From an uncultured Candidatus Melainabacteria bacterium (GTDB taxonomy: Bacteria > Cyanobacteriota > Vampirovibrionia > Gastranaerophilales > Gastranaerophilaceae): a stretch of DNA of 64,000 nucleotides. The number at the start of each line of letters is the position of its first letter. Within the stretch, counting starts at the first letter, position 1. Under the pieces are notes generated by a model, which saw only the letters and a program-made list of their open reading frames with translations, was not told the DNA's origin and searched no databases. The translations under genes and the position numbers were made by a program. The stretch covers positions 1-64,000 of the forward strand of contig CANNUY010000002.1 of NCBI GenBank assembly GCA_947525005.1, given 5' to 3'. Below, in pieces: positions 62,683 through 64,000 of this stretch.

Positions 62683-64000
62683 TGTTAAGTGTGAATTATA
62701 ATAATATTGTGAATAATTATGCAGTAAGTGGGGTTAACAAAAACTCAACAAAGGTTCAACCTTCACAAGTTTCTGCTTCTCACGTATCATCACCAACATT
62801 CAGTGGTGCAACAGGTAATGATATTAGTATAAGAACACGCTTGGCTACAAAAGAAGAAAAAGCTAAATATAATCACTTAACAAAACATTTAGATAAAGAC
62901 GGAAGAAAGATGCTTGACGGTTTGTTGAAAAAAGGATTGTTACTCAAAAACGATTCAAACGATAAATCAACAGCTTTAGATAATTTGTATAATATGGTTT
63001 CAAACCCTAGAGCTACAGGCATGGATGCTGATTTATTATTAAAACATACTGTAAAAACAATTTATGATCCATATGTTATCACTCAACATTTTGGCAGTAT
63101 TCCTGAAGAATATCAAAAAGATGTGCTTGATAAAATTACAAATGGTTCAAAAGATTTGATAACACGTGGTATTGCTAAATCAGAACTTGATAATATGTAT
63201 TCAGCTTGTTGTGTTGCAGCGAGTGAAGAATTTAATTTGGCATCAACAAATCCTGCAGAGTTCACAAGGTTTGCAGAAGGTTTAACTTCTCCTGCTAAAT
63301 CTGTTAAAAAGAGCATTAAATTAGACAGTTTGTCAGATAAAACTCTTGATGCAATTTGGTTGTTGAATGCGTTTGAAATTCCTTATGAAGCAAAGGATTT
63401 TAATTCTGCAACTTTGACAATTGCACCAGACGACAATGCATATATAAGAGAACAAATCCAAGAAAAACATCAAGGCAAATTAGAGCGTTCACCAATCGAT
63501 GTATTGATGCAATCTGCGTTTATGAATGTGGGTTCTCAACAAACTTATAATTCTTTGAATGATAAACACGCACGTAAATTCTCTAATGATGATAGAGGGT
63601 TGATTGATTTTGAAAAAACCTTCTTAGAATCTGTTGTTGAAGATAAAAATATTACATCTGTGACATATCAAAAAGTTAATGAAAATCAACAAGTTGTTGG
63701 ATATGAAGCTGATTATGATACAGTTAAGAATCAGTTACTAGAAACTTTAAATTCTGGTAAAAATATAATTATTGGATACACAATGACTGATGAAAATAAT
63801 TATATTAGAGGTGGTCATGAAATAACAATCGTTGCGGCAAAGACAGATAAAAATGGTGAGTTGTCATTTATTTGTAACGATACCGATGATGACAATCCGA
63901 CCCCAATCGAGTATCCTGCGTCATATTTGATACCAAAGATACACCATGCAGGTATTCCTACAGATATAGCAGAAAAAGATTTGACTCAGACTGAAAACTG
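62683..64000 (+). CDS. Hypothetical protein, possibly a papain-fold cysteine peptidase; 3'-truncated
   Basis: 439 codons are open to the window edge. An Asn/Ser-rich leader has a SPTFSG motif (37-42). A helical region (50-165) precedes C176/C177 in YSACCVAASEEFNLAS. Much later H379 in IRGGHEITIVA and N399/D400 in FICNDTDDD appear. Cys...His...Asn/Asp in this order, with the Cys at a helix start and His at a strand start, is the papain/C39-like plan. The family is not identified and the C-terminus is unseen. Weak ribosome site; ATG 62683 is the first usable start. Confidence 0.6.

Overview
This window is a low-GC bacterial chromosome segment with about 50 protein genes on both strands. Most are housekeeping genes mixed with lineage-specific hypothetical genes. 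No rRNA, tRNA, CRISPR array, transposase or phage module was recognised. The best guess is an uncultured gut relative of Cyanobacteria, Melainabacteria / Candidatus Gastranaerophilales. The reasons are a DprA-like protein of a type I associate with cyanobacteria (24921-25502), a family of hypothetical proteins opening MGMAASQAR..., a partial flagellar gene set, a PPi-dependent phosphofructokinase, and a sugar-fermenting flavour. This assignment is inference from recalled families, not a search.

Layout. 1-1581 is the 3' part of a gene with a Pro/Asn/Gln repeat array. 1582-2340 is a non-coding mosaic of dispersed palindromic repeats. 2936-6536 holds five small or coiled-coil proteins of unknown function, two of which share an N-terminal signature. 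uppS follows. Next comes an unusually short ribosomal cluster, rpsH-rplF-rplR on the minus strand, with a 124-bp dispersed repeat touching the rpsH stop codon. 9436-15832 is a flagellar / type III export block: a tiny ORF, fliE, fliF, a divergent fliG-like gene, fliH and flhA, with a sigma-28-like promoter before fliE. ctpA and recJ follow.

19817-25502 is a minus-strand run (aldolase-like, mutS2, two hypotheticals, DprA-like), then pcrA. galE, a lone sugar ABC permease and tsaD diverge from obgE. malQ and TPR genes, dus, a membrane HELGH protein, gatC, and a pyrG-ilvC-yhaM operon follow. Further on are an aminotransferase, nadE, rpsL-rpsG (without fusA or tuf beside them), uvrB, an acyltransferase, a small Cro/C1-type regulator with its own palindromic operator, gyrB, a YD-repeat-like protein, pfp, an exported 39-cysteine metallothionein-like protein, a PHP phosphoesterase and a TOPRIM-only OLD-like protein. 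A partial gene that may encode a papain-fold peptidase ends the window.

Themes. (1) Core export and basal-body genes sit near unknown coiled-coil proteins, and FliA-like promoter candidates recur, which would fit a divergent flagellar-type secretion system. (2) At least seven genes have a TATAAT-like box 6-9 nt before ATG and no Shine-Dalgarno, so leaderless transcription looks common. (3) Several intergenic repeat families are shared across the window. One keeps its central hairpin although the stem sequence differs. (4) Several unrelated hypothetical proteins share a short N-terminal S/T/R-x-F or S-F motif after an Asn/Ser-rich leader. All function calls rest on reading translated sequences and remembered family motifs; no database search was run.
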